Assembly (NCBI GenBank): GCA_002724245.1
Contig: PBOG01000260.1
Span: 1-33,547, forward strand
Reading direction: 5' to 3'
Source of the DNA: Planctomycetaceae bacterium
GTDB lineage: Bacteria > Planctomycetota > Planctomycetia > Pirellulales > Pirellulaceae
DNA: 33,547 nt
Shown here piece by piece: positions 1 to 8,165 of this stretch. The first letter of the stretch is position 1. Each line of letters begins with the position of its first letter. The position numbers and the translations under genes are program-made. The notes beneath the pieces were generated by a model, which made no database searches, was not told the origin of the DNA, and saw only the letters and a program-made list of their open reading frames with translations.

Positions 1-359
1 CATGCACAATACTTTCGGGACATTTAACGACATACAGACGATCCCCGGATATTGTGGTGGAATTCCACCAGGCCAATCCCACCTTATCTCAATCGCTTAG
101 TATAATTACCCGTCGCGACATGTCACCCACGTTTCGACACCAAAGCCCCCCCTCTATTGAGGGATCACTAGAACTCTGGGGCCAGTTTGTTTGCGAACGC
201 ACACCCCGACAGGCCTTTCCCGCTGTTATACGGGATAATCGAGTGCCAGCATAAGCTGCATTATTCCACGAACCGCCAGCCGGAGCGGTTTGGTTGACCT
301 GCTACCTCGCTCCATACGCACTGTCGTGACAACGCGTGCCTGCCGCAATGTGACCCGCC
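1..359. other. Intergenic region before the first gene; no supported gene
   Basis: Nothing here gives a convincing protein. The longest open frames (about 65-130 codons on either strand) either overlap the following aminotransferase or have no recognisable composition. One small perfect hairpin is present at 150-163 (CCCTC, loop TATT, GAGGG), without a T-tract. A reverse-strand ATG occupies bases 1-3 and could start a gene leaving the window, but no strong ribosome site precedes it, so it is not called. Confidence 0.4.
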
Positions 360-1508
360 ATGCCTGAATTCGACTGGAACCACTTTCGTCAATTGATGCC
401 AGTCTGCCGCAAATGGGCGTATTTTGACCACGCGGCGGTGGCTCCCCTCTGCCAGCCTGCACAGGCTGCTATTGAGAAGTGGGCTGTTGAGGCCGTCGAG
501 CAGGGTGGAAACGCATGGCCGCAGTGGGCGGTACGCAGTGAGCAAGTTCGCCAGCAGGCTGCGGCTCTCATCGGCGCCGACACCGACGAAATTGCGCTCA
601 TTCCCAATACCACGGCCGGCATCAATTATGTGGCCGAAGGCTACCCCTGGCAAAACGGCGATAACCTTGTCACTTTAGCGAATGAATTTCCCTCCAATCT
701 CTACCCCTGGATGAACCTCGCCGACCGAGGTATCGAAACGAGAACAGTCCCAGTCAAACCAAACGGTCAGGTCGATTTGAATCGTATCGCGGAGGCTTGT
801 GACGCAAGGACTCGGATTCTGTCTGTCAGTTGGGTGGGCTACGCAACCGGTTGGCGTCACGACCTCGAACAACTCTCACAACTGGCAAGAGACCAGGGTG
901 TACTACTATTTGTAGATGCCATCCAGGGATTGGGGGTTTTTCCTCTCGACGTGCATCACTCCAGCATTGACATGCTGGCTGCCGACGGCCACAAGTGGTT
1001 ACTCGGACCAGAAGGCGCTGGCATTTTCTATGTCCGGAAAGAGCTTCTACAACTTTTGAAGCCACGCAATGTCGGATGGAACAGCGTCTCGCACGCCTAC
1101 GATTTTTCACGTATCGAGTTGGATGTCCGAGAATCTGCGGCACGTTACGAAGGTGGCTCCTGGAACATGGCCGGCATTACTGCATTAGGTGCCAGTATCG
1201 AACTGCTCACCTCTTTTGGATTGACGAAACATCGCTCCCCTGTTGCCGACCGCCTACTCGCCATCACCGGCGAAGCCTGCCAGCGGTTACATGAAATGAA
1301 TGCGACGGTAGTCAGTGTACGAGACCAAGAGCATGCTTCTGGCATCGTCGCGTTTGAACTGCCAGACCAAGACCCTCACGTTGTCCGCAAACGCTGTCTG
1401 TCAGCCGGCGTCACCATTAGCTGCCGTGCAGGACGTTTGCGAATCAGCCCACATGCCTACAACAACTCGCAGGACATCGAACGGTTAATCCAGGCGATGC
1501 AAGAGTGA
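360..1508 (+). CDS. Aminotransferase class V (cysteine desulfurase / isopenicillin-N epimerase-like fold)
   Basis: The 382-residue protein has the layout of fold-type I PLP enzymes of the class V family. The PLP lysine is K212 in the segment DGHKWLLGPEG. The aspartate that contacts the pyridine nitrogen is D186 in LLFVDAIQG, with Q189 following, and a Thr-Thr phosphate-binding segment sits near residue 84. It starts directly with FDWNHFRQLMP and an N-terminal YFDHAAVAP motif typical of the family, so ATG 360 fits. No conserved cysteine loop for sulfur transfer is obvious near residue 320-350, so an IscS role is doubtful. The substrate is unknown: the family includes kynureninase-like, cysteine-lyase-like and epimerase-like members. 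It is followed by a 302-bp gap and coaD on the same strand. Confidence 0.9.
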   Translation: MPEFDWNHFRQLMPVCRKWAYFDHAAVAPLCQPAQAAIEKWAVEAVEQGGNAWPQWAVRSEQVRQQAAALIGADTDEIALIPNTTAGINYVAEGYPWQNGDNLVTLANEFPSNLYPWMNLADRGIETRTVPVKPNGQVDLNRIAEACDARTRILSVSWVGYATGWRHDLEQLSQLARDQGVLLFVDAIQGLGVFPLDVHHSSIDMLAADGHKWLLGPEGAGIFYVRKELLQLLKPRNVGWNSVSHAYDFSRIELDVRESAARYEGGSWNMAGITALGASIELLTSFGLTKHRSPVADRLLAITGEACQRLHEMNATVVSVRDQEHASGIVAFELPDQDPHVVRKRCLSAGVTISCRAGRLRISPHAYNNSQDIERLIQAMQE

Positions 1509-1810
1509 AAATCCGTCCCTGTGCGTCTGAGATACAGTGCGACTGAGATACTACCATTCTCCGGTTGCGTATCGTCCGTGGCACACCAACTTGTGTACAA
1601 AGCACTATCAGTTTGAGATACTGCAGCGTGAACACGCGCCCTATTCAAATCAAACACTGGGAGCTTTGACCGGTCTGGAAAGCCTTCAGAAAAGTACTTT
1701 GTTATGCCCCAGGGCAATCGTCCTGGTTGCCGATGTCACTCGGCCCGGCGAGACATTGCTCACCCTGACGCTGTCACTTATGCCGCTTTCACACCAGTCT
1801 TCGGAATGAA
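1509..1810. other. Intergenic region with tandem repeats, no supported gene
   Basis: This gap separates the class V aminotransferase from coaD. No credible protein is seen. Its first part holds a 15-nt direct repeat with a 16-bp period and a third, partial copy downstream (separate entry). A short inverted pair (CCAGG and CCTGG) lies near 1710. The ribosome site before coaD is weak (GGA at 1803-1805). Confidence 0.4.
1521..1621. repeat. Tandem direct repeat GTGCG(T/A)CTGAGATAC plus a partial third copy
   Basis: Copy 1 is at 1521-1535 and copy 2 at 1537-1551. They match at 14 of 15 positions with a 16-bp period, one helical turn and a half. A third partial copy (TTGAGATAC) lies at 1613-1621. 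The repeats begin 13 bases after the aminotransferase stop codon. They could be a binding-site array, part of a transcript 3' end, or a chance duplication; nothing in the sequence decides between these. Confidence 0.55.
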
Positions 1811-2323
1811 ATGACTGCATCTACCTCAAAGACTGCCGTCTACACAGGGTCCTTTGACCCCGTCACTCTGGGACACGTCAACATCATCGAACGCAGCAGC
1901 AGTCTGTTTGACGAATTAATTATCGGGATCGGCGTGAATTCGGAGAAACGATCTCTATTTTCGTTAGACGAACGCGTTTCATTCCTTGAGCAGGTTACTG
2001 CAAACCTGACGAATGTCCGGATCGAAACGTTTGCTGGCCTCGCCGTTGAATTCGTACATCGGTGTCACGCACGGATCATGGTACGAGGCGTCCGCCCACT
2101 CACCGACATCTCTGCCGAATTCACCATGATGATGGCCAATCATCACCTTGCACCGGAAATCGAAACCGTCTTCCTGATGGCAGACGAAGAACTCGCGCAT
2201 GTCTCCAGCTCCTTGATCAAACAAATTGCGCCATTGTCAGACAATCAGATGCTCGCCAAATTCGTTCCCGCTGCCATCATTCCGGACCTTCGGAAACGTC
2301 TGTCCGAGTCAATACCGACCTGA
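1811..2323 (+). CDS. coaD: Phosphopantetheine adenylyltransferase (CoaD)
   Basis: This enzyme makes dephospho-CoA from 4'-phosphopantetheine and ATP, the penultimate cytoplasmic step of coenzyme A synthesis. The 170-residue product matches the usual 160-170. The nucleotidyltransferase T/H motif is plain: TGSFDPVTLGH, with H22. The later family segments RGVRPLTD and the loop around HVSSSLIKQI, typically SSSxIKE in bacterial CoaD, are also present. The start ATG 1811 lies 8 residues before the conserved YTGSFDP, slightly longer than average. The ornithine cyclodeaminase-like gene follows 60 bp downstream on the same strand, without obvious functional linkage. Confidence 0.96.
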   Translation: MTASTSKTAVYTGSFDPVTLGHVNIIERSSSLFDELIIGIGVNSEKRSLFSLDERVSFLEQVTANLTNVRIETFAGLAVEFVHRCHARIMVRGVRPLTDISAEFTMMMANHHLAPEIETVFLMADEELAHVSSSLIKQIAPLSDNQMLAKFVPAAIIPDLRKRLSESIPT

Positions 2324-2383
2324 CTGACATCCCCGATCATGCTGGGATTTCCATGAATCCTCCTGGACAGCGAAACAGCAACA

Positions 2384-3313
2384 ATGCCAATTCCTGTTTT
2401 GACCGACGAACACGTCAGCCAGCTTGACTACCAGGATGTCGTTGGCTGGATGCAAGGTGCATTCCAATCGCACGCCGAAGGTACTTTGGATGCTCCCGCA
2501 CGCGTTAACTCCAAACTGACACAGGGCGAGTTCTCATTCACGATCGGTGCACAAATTTCGCCCAATCCCTGCATGGGATTTCGGGTTTACGACCTGGCGC
2601 ACCTCAGCTCCCCAACACGTTCCGAGGTTACCGCGGTCTTTGATAGTCGTGATGGATCACTCACAGGAATCGTCACAGGCAAGCTGTTAGGGGCAGTACG
2701 TACAGGTGCCATTGGAGGTGTTGCTATCTCTTGCCTCTCCAAGTCGAATGCAAACATCCTGGCGTTGCTTGGCACAGGTTTGCAAGCGAGAACGCAGTTG
2801 CGTGCCGCCTGTGCAGTGCGCCATTTCCATGAAATCCGCGTCTACAGCCGCAACGCTGCGAATCGCAATGCGTTCCGTGAAGAAATGAGCGAACATGTAC
2901 CCGTAGACCTCACCCTGGTAAACGAACCTGAACAAGCCGTACGAGACGCTGACGTCGTCATTTGTGCTACCACCAGCACGCAACCGGTAATCAAAACCAG
3001 CTGGCTCAAGAAAGGAGTCCACCTGAATAACATCGGACCCAAATTCAAAGCGGCCCATGAACTGCCGAAAGACACCTATGAACAGATTCCGCTTCTGGTC
3101 ACAGACTCGCTGAAGCAACTGAACGCCTTTGGTGACACCTTTGTACTCTCTGACACACCCCACCACGATCGCATTGGCACGCTTGCCACCATGCTCGGCG
3201 AAAGCGCGACCCAATCACAAAACGATCAGGACTCATCGCTCTTCATCTCAGTCGGCCTGGCGGGTACGGAAGTGGTCCTCGCACAACGGATGTTCGAGAG
3301 CCAGCTAAGATAA
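2384..3313 (+). CDS. Ornithine cyclodeaminase / mu-crystallin family NAD(P)-dependent enzyme
   Basis: This 309-residue protein has the family plan. An N-terminal catalytic half includes MGFRVYD (about 64-70) and the VRTGA segment (105-109, equivalent to the usual LRTAA). It is followed by a Rossmann domain with the dinucleotide loop GTGLQA at 130-135. IRVYSR near 154 resembles the end of the second strand, with an Arg that is often associated with NADP preference. Members include ornithine cyclodeaminase (proline formation), alanine dehydrogenase, Delta1-pyrroline-2-carboxylate reductase and staphylopine-type enzymes; the sequence alone does not choose among them. It is convergent with the coiled-coil gene at 3339, with a gap of only 25 bp. 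Confidence 0.9.
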   Translation: MPIPVLTDEHVSQLDYQDVVGWMQGAFQSHAEGTLDAPARVNSKLTQGEFSFTIGAQISPNPCMGFRVYDLAHLSSPTRSEVTAVFDSRDGSLTGIVTGKLLGAVRTGAIGGVAISCLSKSNANILALLGTGLQARTQLRAACAVRHFHEIRVYSRNAANRNAFREEMSEHVPVDLTLVNEPEQAVRDADVVICATTSTQPVIKTSWLKKGVHLNNIGPKFKAAHELPKDTYEQIPLLVTDSLKQLNAFGDTFVLSDTPHHDRIGTLATMLGESATQSQNDQDSSLFISVGLAGTEVVLAQRMFESQLR

Positions 3314-3338
3314 TTCGACATGGGAAGGCCCGCCGTTT

Positions 3339-4340
3339 CTATCGGTCTTCACCGTCCGTTCCCAGCAGCCTTCGTAGCGCACCGTCGACAGTCTCTTCCT
3401 TTCGCTCTGCTTCGCGCAAGGCAGCCAACGCTTTCTCCAGTTTGGCAATCTCCCGAATCCGGTGACGCCTGCGTACTCGATTCGAGGTTTCGATTAGATC
3501 TCGCAACTCCTGGACCATTTGCTCACGTTCTTCCGGATCTTTGGCCGCGCGAACATCGGCAGCGAGCGTGGCGATTTCACTCTCCAAACCACTCACAACT
3601 GAACGCGTTCGGCTGGAGTCCCGACGGGCTGGCGCGCTGCGTCCCTCCGCCCCCCGTCCACCTTCCGCCCGTTCATCACGAGGACCACGAAACCGCATCA
3701 TCTGCTCCATGATCTTTTCAAATTGGCGAGTCATTTCCTCGGGCGAAACTCCGCCACCAAAGTCGAAGGGGTCACCTGTTCTGCCAGCGCCGCCCCGCGG
3801 CGGCTCTCGGTCAAAAAAACCGCGTTCAACACCGTCGACTCCCGGCCCAGACTTGAAGCCACCTCCCGAAAACCCACCACCAGGACCATCTCGAAAATCC
3901 TTCGGATCTGCAGAAAACGCGCTGTCGCTATTGAAAAACTTCAACTGTCGTCTTAGCCGTTCCAGGCGTTTCCGCGCCTGTTCAACCTGCTTGCTTTTTT
4001 CACCATGTTTTTCGATCAGCTGTTGCAGGTTTTTCTCCTGTTCGCCGATCTGTCGACCAAACTGACTCTTGTACAGTTCGGCCGGATCTCGAACCGTTCC
4101 GCCGCCGCCATACGGACCTGACCGTTCAGAGAACTTGCGTTGTAGATCGTCCAGTCTTTTGCGGAGATGATCGATCTGCGCCGCTGGGTCAGTGCGACGC
4201 TCGCCATCTTTGTCGCCAGGTGACTTTTTTTCTTCAGCCTTAGCAGCATCTGCCGCAGGCAGATCAGCGCCGCGCTGCGCCAGTACAGGGGCAGCCAATA
4301 GTGCAACGCACAACAACGTGTTCTTCCATGCATTCCACAT
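3339..4340 (-). CDS. Secreted coiled-coil protein with a glycine-rich middle, function unknown
   Basis: I do not recognise a family. The start chosen is the ATG at 4338-4340, because it begins a good signal peptide (Lys near the N-terminus, hydrophobic core LLCVALLAAPVLA, cleavage after about residue 21) and yields 333 residues; an in-frame ATG at 4424 would bury this signal. After the signal come charged helical stretches rich in K, E, R, Q and L (about 50-140) with heptad-like spacing. A Gly/Pro/Phe/Asp-rich linker follows (about 150-210), then another strongly charged helical region to the C-terminus. This looks like an exported, probably periplasmic, elongated structural or adaptor protein. 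It is transcribed divergently from the PQQ propeller gene. Confidence 0.75.
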   Translation of the reverse strand: MWNAWKNTLLCVALLAAPVLAQRGADLPAADAAKAEEKKSPGDKDGERRTDPAAQIDHLRKRLDDLQRKFSERSGPYGGGGTVRDPAELYKSQFGRQIGEQEKNLQQLIEKHGEKSKQVEQARKRLERLRRQLKFFNSDSAFSADPKDFRDGPGGGFSGGGFKSGPGVDGVERGFFDREPPRGGAGRTGDPFDFGGGVSPEEMTRQFEKIMEQMMRFRGPRDERAEGGRGAEGRSAPARRDSSRTRSVVSGLESEIATLAADVRAAKDPEEREQMVQELRDLIETSNRVRRRHRIREIAKLEKALAALREAERKEETVDGALRRLLGTDGEDR

Positions 4341-4657
4341 TTGTCCATCTCCCAACAAGCAAACAAACCAGTTCGAACAGCTGCTGCCGACGCTCACCTC
4401 TGGGTAGAAAGAAGATCTGCCCAATGCAGCGATGGCAGCATAGCCCTTTCATCTTATCGTTTGAAAATCAGTGCGTCACGTACAATTGCAGATTGCTGCA
4501 CGCGCTGCCACAGTCTCTTTTTAGGAGACGCAATCGCGTCTGTGAATAGCAATACCTGTTTCCCAAAAACTGCTAGATTGCGGCAACCTCGCAATCCGGT
4601 AAGCTGAGGTGACGCAAACCAGTAACTGGCCTGTCCGTATTCCCTGGAATATTCCCG
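4341..4657. other. Divergent intergenic region with two hairpins
   Basis: The region separates two divergent genes for secreted proteins and should carry both promoters. No protein is supported. Two perfect inverted repeats are visible: AGACGC, loop AATC, GCGTCT at 4526-4541, and GATTGCG, 7-nt loop, CGCAATC at 4576-4596. The second lies 61 nt before the start codon of the PQQ gene and may be in its leader. I cannot place -35/-10 elements with confidence. Confidence 0.4.
4576..4596 (+). promoter_or_regulatory. 7-bp stem hairpin in the probable leader of the PQQ propeller gene
   Basis: The arms GATTGCG (4576-4582) and CGCAATC (4590-4596) pair perfectly around a GCAACCT loop. No T-tract follows, so it is not a standard terminator. 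It could act as an operator or as an mRNA leader structure. The call rests on pairing and position only. Confidence 0.3.
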
Positions 4658-5935
4658 ATGCAAACGACAAAACTTGCCGTCCTCCTGTATCTATTCGCAC
4701 CACCGTTGGCGATCTTGGCAACGGCTTCCGATTGGACCCAGTTTCGCGGCCCGGGCGGAAGCGGCGCCAGCCGGGACAGACAACTACCTGCGCATTGGAC
4801 CTCCGGAGACAACGTAATTTGGCGCACACGACTGCCCGGATTGGGTGGTTCGAGCCCTATCACACTAGGCAACCGCGTCTTTGTAACCTGCTACACAGGC
4901 TACGGCCTCGAACCAAACCAGGGGGACATGGACAACTTGCGGAGATGGGTAGTTTGCTTGGATAGAAGCACCGGAACCGTTCAGTGGAAAAAGGAATTTA
5001 CCCCAGAACTTCCAGAATCTACCTACTCAGGCGGCAATAGTTCACGACATGGATACAGTTCCAGTACGCCCACCACCGACGGCAAACACCTGTATCTCTT
5101 TTTCGGACGCTCCGGAGTCTTTTGCCTGGACTTGCAAGGCCGTCAAATCTGGCACGCCGACGTGGGCGCCCAAAGCCACCGGTGGGGGTCGTCAAATTCA
5201 CCGGTACTGTATGAGGACCTGCTGATTATCAACGCCAGTGTCGAATCACAATCACTGATCGCCCTGAACAAGCACACGGGACAACGAGTCTGGCAAGCAG
5301 ACGGCATTCGCGCTTCGTGGAATACCCCACTGCTGGTCAAAACCGCAAACGGCCCCTTTGAATTAGTGGTGAGCATACAAGGCAGCGTAATTGGGTTCGC
5401 GCCTGCTTCAGGAGAAAAACTCTGGCAGTGTGATGGCATCCGGACCTACGCTTGCCCTAGTGCAATTGCAGTTGACGACGTTGTTTATGTCACCGGCGGC
5501 CGCGGGCAACAATCCACATTGGCAGTGCGGTCGGGAGGCCGTGGGAACGTCACACCGACACACATGCTGTGGCGGGTCGAGAAAGGATCCAACGTATCGT
5601 CGCTGGTTCACCACAACGGCTATCTTTATTGTGCAAATGACAGTCGAGGGATCGCCTTCTGCTTCGATGCGGCGACGGGCGACATCAAATACGAAGAACG
5701 CCTGACACCACGCCCCGACCTGGTCTACGCTTCTCCCGTTGTGGCGGACCAGAAAATTTTCTACGTATCACAGACACGCGGCACGTACGTCGTCGCCGCC
5801 AAGCCTTCCTACAAATTATTGGCCCACAATACATTCGCCAAAGACACCAGTCGAGCAAATGCTTCACCAGTCATCAGCAACTCACAACTGCTGTTGCGTA
5901 ATGACCAGTTCTTGTATTGCCTGGGGACTCGTTAG
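4658..5935 (+). CDS. Exported PQQ-like beta-propeller repeat protein (BamB-like fold)
   Basis: The 425-residue protein begins with a signal peptide (Lys at 5, hydrophobic to about residue 23, mature part from about ASDWTQFRGP). WTQFRGPGG is the classic start of planctomycete PQQ-propeller proteins. Blade-type repeats follow, each with a D-x-x-T/S-G-x-x-x-W pattern: for example DRSTGTVQWKKEF, NKHTGQRVWQADG, APASGEKLWQCDG and DAATGDIKYEERL. This fold serves as a protein-binding scaffold (BamB) or, with extra residues, as a quinoprotein dehydrogenase. The metal and active-site residues of the latter are not apparent, so a periplasmic binding role is more likely. The MetE-like gene follows 87 bp downstream. 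Confidence 0.9.
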   Translation: MQTTKLAVLLYLFAPPLAILATASDWTQFRGPGGSGASRDRQLPAHWTSGDNVIWRTRLPGLGGSSPITLGNRVFVTCYTGYGLEPNQGDMDNLRRWVVCLDRSTGTVQWKKEFTPELPESTYSGGNSSRHGYSSSTPTTDGKHLYLFFGRSGVFCLDLQGRQIWHADVGAQSHRWGSSNSPVLYEDLLIINASVESQSLIALNKHTGQRVWQADGIRASWNTPLLVKTANGPFELVVSIQGSVIGFAPASGEKLWQCDGIRTYACPSAIAVDDVVYVTGGRGQQSTLAVRSGGRGNVTPTHMLWRVEKGSNVSSLVHHNGYLYCANDSRGIAFCFDAATGDIKYEERLTPRPDLVYASPVVADQKIFYVSQTRGTYVVAAKPSYKLLAHNTFAKDTSRANASPVISNSQLLLRNDQFLYCLGTR

Positions 5936-6010
5936 ACCAGGTCGGTGCAGTATGCTGCCGACAACCTCCAGATACCTCCCCAAACTTCCTGGCATCGCTT
6001 GCCAACTTCC

Positions 6011-6015
6011 AGGAG
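6011..6015 (+). promoter_or_regulatory. Ribosome binding site AGGAG that decides the GTG start at 6023
   Basis: AGGAG lies 7 nt before GTG 6023, which begins the conserved IKTTVVGSYP N-terminus. A longer in-frame ATG at 5945 adds 26 residues that do not resemble the family. This makes GTG 6023 the better start. Confidence 0.7.
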
Positions 6016-6022
6016 AACACCC

Positions 6023-7015
6023 GTGATCAAGACCACCGTGGTCGGAAGTTACCCCGTCCCCAACTGGCTTCCCATCGTCAGCACGCGAGAAAGCCTGCAA
6101 GACGCGATGCTCGCGGTCATCAAGACCCAGGAACTGGCTGGCATCGATGTTGTCGCTGACGGAGAGCTCAATCGCTGGGACGTCAATCATGCCGAAACGA
6201 ACGGGATGATCGATTTTTTCGTCAAGCCGATGCACGGCATCCAGCAACGCCTGACCTCTAATCAATTGGATACCTGGCGAGCCATCGCCGGCAACCAGTT
6301 TCGCGCCATGCCACCCGGAATTGTGACCGCTGATCTGGATGGGGGAATGCTGAATCTACGAGGTGACTATGAGCTGTTCCAGAGCCTCACGGAGCGGCCC
6401 ACAAAGTTTACCGTCACGAGCCCTTATATGCTGGCCAAGATGCTCGCCGACGCACATTACCAGGATCTAGAAAAACTAGTCATGGCGCTTGCTGACGTCC
6501 TACAGAAGCAATTGGTTGGCCTGGGCGCAGATGTGATCCAAGTCGACGAAGCCAACGTGACCGGCCACCCTGATGATGGGCCTTTAGCTGCTGCGGGCAT
6601 CAACCATGTATTGCAAGGTGTAGCGACCGAAAAAGCCGTACACCTTTGTTTTGGCAACTATGGTGGGCAAACAATTCAGACCGGTGAATATGAAAAATTA
6701 CTCGACTTCCTCAACCTGCTGGAATGCGATCATCTGGTGCTGGAAATGGCGCGGCGCCCGGACACGGAACTCACCCTGTTGCAACATGTAAGAAAAGAGA
6801 CCGGGATCGGCATCGGTGTAATCGATATCAAGGACAACGAAGTTGAGTCACCCGAGATTGTCGCACAACGCATCGAACAGGCCAGCAACGTCCTGGGCGC
6901 TGAGCGGATCCAATACGTCCACCCCGACTGCGGGTTCTGGATGTTGCCGCGCAGTGTTGCCGACGCGAAAATGCGTTCTCTCGTGCAGGGGCGAGACCTC
7001 TTCGAAGGGCGTTAA
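6023..7015 (+). CDS. Methionine synthase catalytic-domain protein (MetE C-terminal domain only)
   Basis: The protein of 330 residues matches only the C-terminal zinc half of cobalamin-independent methionine synthase (about 750 residues in E. coli). The complete zinc set is visible: H207 and C209 in VHLCFGNYG, E231 in LVLEMARRPD and C293 in HPDCGFWMLPR. The N-terminal VGSYPVP segment and IDVVADGELNRWD (binding-site region) also match. It should transfer a methyl group to a thiol such as homocysteine. The methyl donor is uncertain, because the N-terminal half involved in binding folate triglutamate is absent; single-domain archaeal homologues use methylcobalamin-type or other donors. GTG start with AGGAG. 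Convergent with epmB, 60 bp gap. Confidence 0.88.
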   Translation: MIKTTVVGSYPVPNWLPIVSTRESLQDAMLAVIKTQELAGIDVVADGELNRWDVNHAETNGMIDFFVKPMHGIQQRLTSNQLDTWRAIAGNQFRAMPPGIVTADLDGGMLNLRGDYELFQSLTERPTKFTVTSPYMLAKMLADAHYQDLEKLVMALADVLQKQLVGLGADVIQVDEANVTGHPDDGPLAAAGINHVLQGVATEKAVHLCFGNYGGQTIQTGEYEKLLDFLNLLECDHLVLEMARRPDTELTLLQHVRKETGIGIGVIDIKDNEVESPEIVAQRIEQASNVLGAERIQYVHPDCGFWMLPRSVADAKMRSLVQGRDLFEGR

Positions 7016-7075
7016 CGGCGCCCACGCACGCTGGGATACCGTCGCAACCGCCTGGCTGATTCACAGACGATCGAT

Positions 7076-8104
7076 CTAGCTGATCACTTCCTTGCTGCTG
7101 CCGCCTGGCTTCTCGACGACATAACGCGGCACAGCATAACCCGGCAGGTGCTCCCGCATTGTTTTCACCAACTGACGTCCTTGAGATACCGGAACTTCAA
7201 AGTGGCTGGCACCAGCCACATGATCTAACTGGTGCAGGTAGTAAGGAACTACTCCGAGATTAATCAACTGGCGACTCAACCCGACTAATGCATCTAATGA
7301 ATCATTGACCCCCTTCAGCAATACCGCTTGATTCAGCACAGTGATACCTTGATCTAACAGACGTCTCAGCCCGACACCGACCCGATCATCAATCTCAGCT
7401 GGGTGATTCGCGTGAACGACTACGAACATGGTAAGCCGATTGCCTTTCAGATTAGCGAGTAATTCATCGGTAACGCGTTCCGGGATAACGATTGGCAATC
7501 GCGTGTGAATTCGCAAGCGGCAGATGTGCTCGATGCCAGCGATTTGGGACATGAGCGCACCCAGTTGGGAATCAACTAACGTCAACGGGTCTCCACCACT
7601 AAGCAAAACCTCATCCAATGAGGGGTCATCCGCCAACATCTGAAGTGCTGGTTGCCACGCAGCCAGCGACCGCGGTGCTTCCTGATAAGGGAAATGCCTG
7701 CGGAAACAATACCGACAGTGGATCGCACATGCTCCCGCAGCGATCAATAACGCCCGCCCCGCATACTTCTGCAACAGCCCCGGCGTCTGAATGGCACTCG
7801 CTTCCTCTAAAGGATCTTTCCGATCTTTCTCTCCAGGGCTCAACTCCAGATCGAGCGGCAGAACCTGGCGAAGCAACGGGTCATGCGGATTTCCAGGCTC
7901 CATCCGGCGAATAAAATCCAGAGGAGCAAAAACGGGAAACTCGCGTGCCGCCTGACGAGCCGGGGCAAGATAGCGGGCTGGCAACTGCAATCGATCAATC
8001 AGCTCATCTGGCTCACGCACCGCTGACTTCAGTGCCTGCTGCCAGTCGGCAGTTGCTGCCACACTGGCCGGGACAGAATCTGTTTTTCCGGTTACAATCT
8101 GCAT
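7076..8104 (-). CDS. epmB: EF-P beta-lysylation lysine 2,3-aminomutase (EpmB, radical SAM)
   Basis: The enzyme isomerises lysine to (R)-beta-lysine, which EpmA attaches to elongation factor P. The product is 342 residues, the same length class as E. coli EpmB. The radical-SAM cluster motif CX3CX2C is C126-A-I-H-C130-R-Y-C133, followed by FRRHFPY. LSGGDPL (SAM-binding GGE-like segment) is present, and K338 in PGGSSK near the C-terminus is the expected PLP lysine. Family context supports EpmB over free-lysine KamA: the length is short and efp is divergently adjacent, only 61 bp away between the two starts. EpmA is not in the window. Confidence 0.93.
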   Translation of the reverse strand: MQIVTGKTDSVPASVAATADWQQALKSAVREPDELIDRLQLPARYLAPARQAAREFPVFAPLDFIRRMEPGNPHDPLLRQVLPLDLELSPGEKDRKDPLEEASAIQTPGLLQKYAGRALLIAAGACAIHCRYCFRRHFPYQEAPRSLAAWQPALQMLADDPSLDEVLLSGGDPLTLVDSQLGALMSQIAGIEHICRLRIHTRLPIVIPERVTDELLANLKGNRLTMFVVVHANHPAEIDDRVGVGLRRLLDQGITVLNQAVLLKGVNDSLDALVGLSRQLINLGVVPYYLHQLDHVAGASHFEVPVSQGRQLVKTMREHLPGYAVPRYVVEKPGGSSKEVIS

Positions 8105-8110
8105 TTAGAC

Positions 8111-8124
8111 CACTCGCACGAGTG
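8111..8124. promoter_or_regulatory. Perfect inverted repeat CACTCG-CA-CGAGTG between epmB and efp
   Basis: Two 6-nt arms separated by 2 nt form a 14-bp dyad centred in the 61-bp divergent spacer, 7 bp from the epmB start. Size and position are right for an operator shared by both genes or a leader hairpin for epmB. No known regulator motif is recognised. Confidence 0.35.
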
Positions 8125-8165
8125 TTTCACCCGCTCTCCAAATAACCACGTCGGGAACTTCAACT

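Noticed and set aside
54-254. A 66-residue ORF before the class V aminotransferase
   Set aside because: No family resemblance and no ribosome site; its composition is like non-coding DNA.
4341-4424. Longer start for the coiled-coil protein
   Set aside because: It would place the signal peptide 28 residues inside the protein; the internal ATG at 4340 gives a proper exported N-terminus.
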